NCBI GenBank assembly: GCA_002340985.1
Contig: DDNC01000002.1
Coordinates: 356,036-420,035, forward strand
Source of the DNA: Firmicutes bacterium UBA2530
Lineage (GTDB): Bacteria > Bacillota > Clostridia > Tissierellales > Sedimentibacteraceae
Direction: 5' to 3'
DNA length: 64,000 nt
Shown: positions 61,808 through 64,000 of the stretch, piece after piece
How the letters are laid out: each line of letters starts with the position of its first letter
Numbering within the stretch: the stretch's first letter is position 1
The notes under the pieces: model-generated
Databases searched by the model: none
What the model saw: the letters and a program-made list of their open reading frames with translations, nothing else
What the model was told of the DNA's origin: nothing
Position numbers and translations under genes: made by a program

Positions 61808-63148
61808 ATGATGAAAATCAGAAGAATTCTATGCATTGCATTAGCGCTTTGCCTGATTGGGAATAATGTATATGGATTTGCTTATAAGACATTGAATGAG
61901 GATGCAACAAAGGCCAACCTTGAGAAAACCTACGGAATCAACATTGTAATTCCTGCAGGGGAGGATTGCAGGGACTACAGAGATTGCATGATGGTGCTGG
62001 AGTGCGGCTTAAGAAGATTCCCCAAGGGAATGATTAAAGAAATCACAAAGTATTATTCGGATAATAAAATAACAACAAATATCATATTCAGCAGAACTGA
62101 AAAAGTCGGCGACTTGTTTTATGAGTACAAGTTAAATGCCGGCAGCGCTGACATACATCTTAATGTACTTAAAAACAGCCTTTATCATGATACCTGTGCG
62201 GCGTCGGAAGAGAGCTTTGTACGTGAAATGAGCCACTTTGTAGGTGATTATATCTTCAGAATATACGATCATGAAAAAATTAAAAATGAGTTTGATAAAT
62301 TCAACGAAGGATATCACTACGGCACATGGGGAGAGGGCTATGACAAGGTGTTTGCAAACAAGCATTCGGCAATGAGCTTGAGAGACGAGGTTGCCGATTT
62401 AATATGGCTTGCGGAGACACGCCCTGATATACTGAGAAATGCAGGCGACGGAGGCTATTCCGTTATACATGAAAAGATTGAATATCTGGCATCCGTGACT
62501 GATCAATGCTTTGTGTCAATAATGCCGGAATCAAGACTCTGGCTTGAAGCGATACCGCAGAAGCCTGACGATTGGGCATTGGAAGCAATTAAGTCCATGA
62601 AGGAAGCATCCCTCATGCCGGAGGAATTTGACGGCGTATATAACTCGTATATTACAAAAGAAGATTTTTATACATTAGCCCTTAATATTACTGAAAGCAA
62701 GCTGGGGGAAGAAAATTTTGCTCAATCATTTGAAATAACAAATCAGGAAAATAATGTGGCCATAGACCCTGTAAAGGGCGAAACATTTGTTAATAAAAGT
62801 GAAATAATGCCTGGAGAGAAGAGGATGCAGGAGGCCTATCAGATAGGACTCATAGATGAAAGCTGGAGATCTGTTTCAAAGGAATATATGACCAGGCTCG
62901 AAGCAGCAAAGCTTTTCAGTTATATAGGCAATGAGCTGGGCATGGATATTTCCAACTACACGGTAATTGATTATAACGATATCTCAGATGTTAAGGAGAC
63001 CGAAAAACCGCTTATATACTTTGCAGCAAGCTTAGACCTGTTTAAAACGGATGAATCCGGCTTCAGACCTTCCGATTACTGCACGTATCAGGAAGCCTAC
63101 ATGATGCTGATGAAATTTTATGAAATTTTGCAGCCGTACAAGCATTAA
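61808..63148 (+). CDS. Secreted protein with metallopeptidase-like and SLH-like regions
   Basis: 446 residues. The signal peptide is about residues 1-24. A domain at about 35-260 resembles putative zinc-binding peptidases (EMSHFVGDYIF, then FANKHSAMSLRDEVADLIW), but where HExxH is expected only REMSHF is seen, so it is probably inactive. The last 200 residues follow the SLH-like pattern (WALEAIKSMKEASLMP, ITKEDFYTLALNITE, MTRLEAAKLFSYIG). SLH domains bind pyruvylated polymer made by CsaB. GAGGTAG precedes the start. Confidence 0.6.
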   Translation: MMKIRRILCIALALCLIGNNVYGFAYKTLNEDATKANLEKTYGINIVIPAGEDCRDYRDCMMVLECGLRRFPKGMIKEITKYYSDNKITTNIIFSRTEKVGDLFYEYKLNAGSADIHLNVLKNSLYHDTCAASEESFVREMSHFVGDYIFRIYDHEKIKNEFDKFNEGYHYGTWGEGYDKVFANKHSAMSLRDEVADLIWLAETRPDILRNAGDGGYSVIHEKIEYLASVTDQCFVSIMPESRLWLEAIPQKPDDWALEAIKSMKEASLMPEEFDGVYNSYITKEDFYTLALNITESKLGEENFAQSFEITNQENNVAIDPVKGETFVNKSEIMPGEKRMQEAYQIGLIDESWRSVSKEYMTRLEAAKLFSYIGNELGMDISNYTVIDYNDISDVKETEKPLIYFAASLDLFKTDESGFRPSDYCTYQEAYMMLMKFYEILQPYKH

Positions 63149-63214
63149 ATTCAAATACATATTTATCAAACGATAAAATTGTGTTATAATGGTAAAAATG
63201 ATGAGGGTAGAAAT

Positions 63215-63916
63215 ATGACTGACATAAGAAGTATAGTTATTGGCGTTCTATTGATGCTGAAAAAATATACCTGCATTAATATTACCATATATGGAGATGA
63301 AGACGAAGAGGATTACAAAAACGGTGTTTTTGTATTACCTCTTATTGGTTTTTTTATAGGTTTTATCGCTCTTCTTATTTCATCTTTCAGATTTGTTTAC
63401 GACAGCCTTTTTGTCAGTACATTAATTTTGTCCTATTACTGTATAATAACAGGCACTGTTAACATGAGGGATACCTACAAGACACTTAATTATTACATTA
63501 AACCCGGTACGCAGTCAGAGCACTTGACCGGGCAAATCGGAATTACACTGGTTATTTTAATGTATATTTCACTTTTCAGGACAGTTCCGCCATCAGCTGT
63601 GGCTGTGGCATATACAGCGGGATTTTCCAACCTGATAATTTCAAGTGCTCTTATAAACAGAGACAAAGAAAATACCTCAATAATAAAGCATTGCACCAAG
63701 TACCATATTATTGTGGCATTTGGAATTTCATTTTTAGTAGCCGCCATATTAAATTATAGTCTGGTTATACCGTTGTCCCTTACATACATGCTCTCCGGAG
63801 CAATCATAAGTACATTGGATGAAAAAATCGAGATACTCCCGAGTTCAGCCGAGGGGCTTATCATTGAAGCAACACAGCTGCTGTTTCTGATTGTGACATA
63901 CTTACTTAAGATATAA
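63215..63916 (+). CDS. CobS-like multi-TM membrane protein
   Basis: 233 residues and six to seven membrane helices. FVLPLIGFFIGFIALLIS resembles the first helices of cobalamin 5'-phosphate synthase (CobS), but the acidic DxxDA-type active-site motif is missing (TVNMRDTYKTLNYY in its place). The ATG at 63215 follows TGAGGGT. It may be a derived non-catalytic paralogue. No cob genes are adjacent. Confidence 0.55.
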   Translation: MTDIRSIVIGVLLMLKKYTCINITIYGDEDEEDYKNGVFVLPLIGFFIGFIALLISSFRFVYDSLFVSTLILSYYCIITGTVNMRDTYKTLNYYIKPGTQSEHLTGQIGITLVILMYISLFRTVPPSAVAVAYTAGFSNLIISSALINRDKENTSIIKHCTKYHIIVAFGISFLVAAILNYSLVIPLSLTYMLSGAIISTLDEKIEILPSSAEGLIIEATQLLFLIVTYLLKI

Positions 63917-63929
63917 AAAACTATTTAAA

Positions 63930-63962
63930 CCCTGTAGCCTCAAGGCATGCAGGGCTTTTTAC
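63930..63962 (+). terminator. Terminator after the CobS-like gene
   Basis: CCCTG, GCCT / AGGC, CAGGG stem with a bulge, followed by CTTTTT. Confidence 0.75.
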
Positions 63963-64000
63963 ATAACAAAAAAATACAAAATTATAACGACCTGGACGAA

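Overview
The window is a 64 kb stretch of a low-GC, spore-forming Firmicute. The gene content points to an amino-acid- or peptide-fermenting anaerobe of class Clostridia, and a Sedimentibacter/Tissierellales-type genome would fit (inference; no 16S gene is present). Supporting signs are a divergent alpha/beta-type small acid-soluble spore protein, T-box leaders, CsaB/TagA wall-polymer genes, a split transketolase, an oligopeptide OPT transporter with PepD, a TRAP operon with a sigma-54 promoter, and strong AGGAGG ribosome-binding sites with frequent TTG starts.

Layout. 1-5 kb: wall-polymer genes (DUF5693 - csaB - tagA) and a sugar-phosphate block (fsa-type transaldolase, two-subunit transketolase). 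5-9 kb: carD, a PIN/TRAM protein, DUF421 + DUF4363, and an opposing FAH-family hydrolase. 9.1-16.3 kb: a tightly coupled three-gene cluster with a 1622-residue multidomain protein (HDIG phosphohydrolase, helical repeats, NadD-like nucleotidyltransferase, GNAT-like region, phosphoribosyltransferase-like C terminus), a lactate/malate dehydrogenase-like protein with a ~110-residue N-terminal extension, and a two-lobed flavodoxin-like protein with a Cys cluster. This is the best candidate for an undescribed system. Next come tRNA-Pro(GGG) and a peptide-use operon on the minus strand (pepD - OPT transporter - PqqD-like).

20-30 kb: DUF1292, a frameshifted hemolysin III gene, IMP dehydrogenase, then a ComER/ProC-like reductase behind two tandem T-box leaders whose specifier reads CCC (Pro). 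That codon matches the tRNA-Pro(GGG) gene 8 kb away. The reductase carries a one-base frameshift just after its start codon. A PLP-fold/GNAT fusion is divergent from asnB. A BlaI/BlaR-type pair has two dyad operators over its promoter.

30.6-35.2 kb: a decayed island with a truncated csaA, a secreted-protein gene cut by an insertion sequence, nested IS3 and IS1182 remnants, and recurrent GGGGACGGG motifs. 35.4-42.4 kb: a PAS/sigma-54 activator facing a -24/-12 promoter that drives a TRAP transporter and carboxylate-catabolism operon (DUF6282-type hydrolase, cupin, DctPQM, HpcH/HpaI aldolase). 42.8-50.8 kb: lipoprotein, LysO exporter, MsrB, FtsH, MarR, pyridoxamine kinase. 51-54.8 kb: 3D-domain protein, uridine kinase, RNase M5, RsmA, PduO-type adenosyltransferase. 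54.8-55.8 kb: a deletion junction joining the remains of an AgrC-like kinase to the remains of a self-regulated MarR gene. 56-64 kb: LCP protein, SASP, a Cys/Gly/Asn-rich repeat protein, two GNATs, MnmH, AraC/GyrI, RlmH, an SLH-type secreted protein and a CobS-like membrane protein.

All calls are from reading the sequence without database searches. Family names rest on motifs and overall resemblance.
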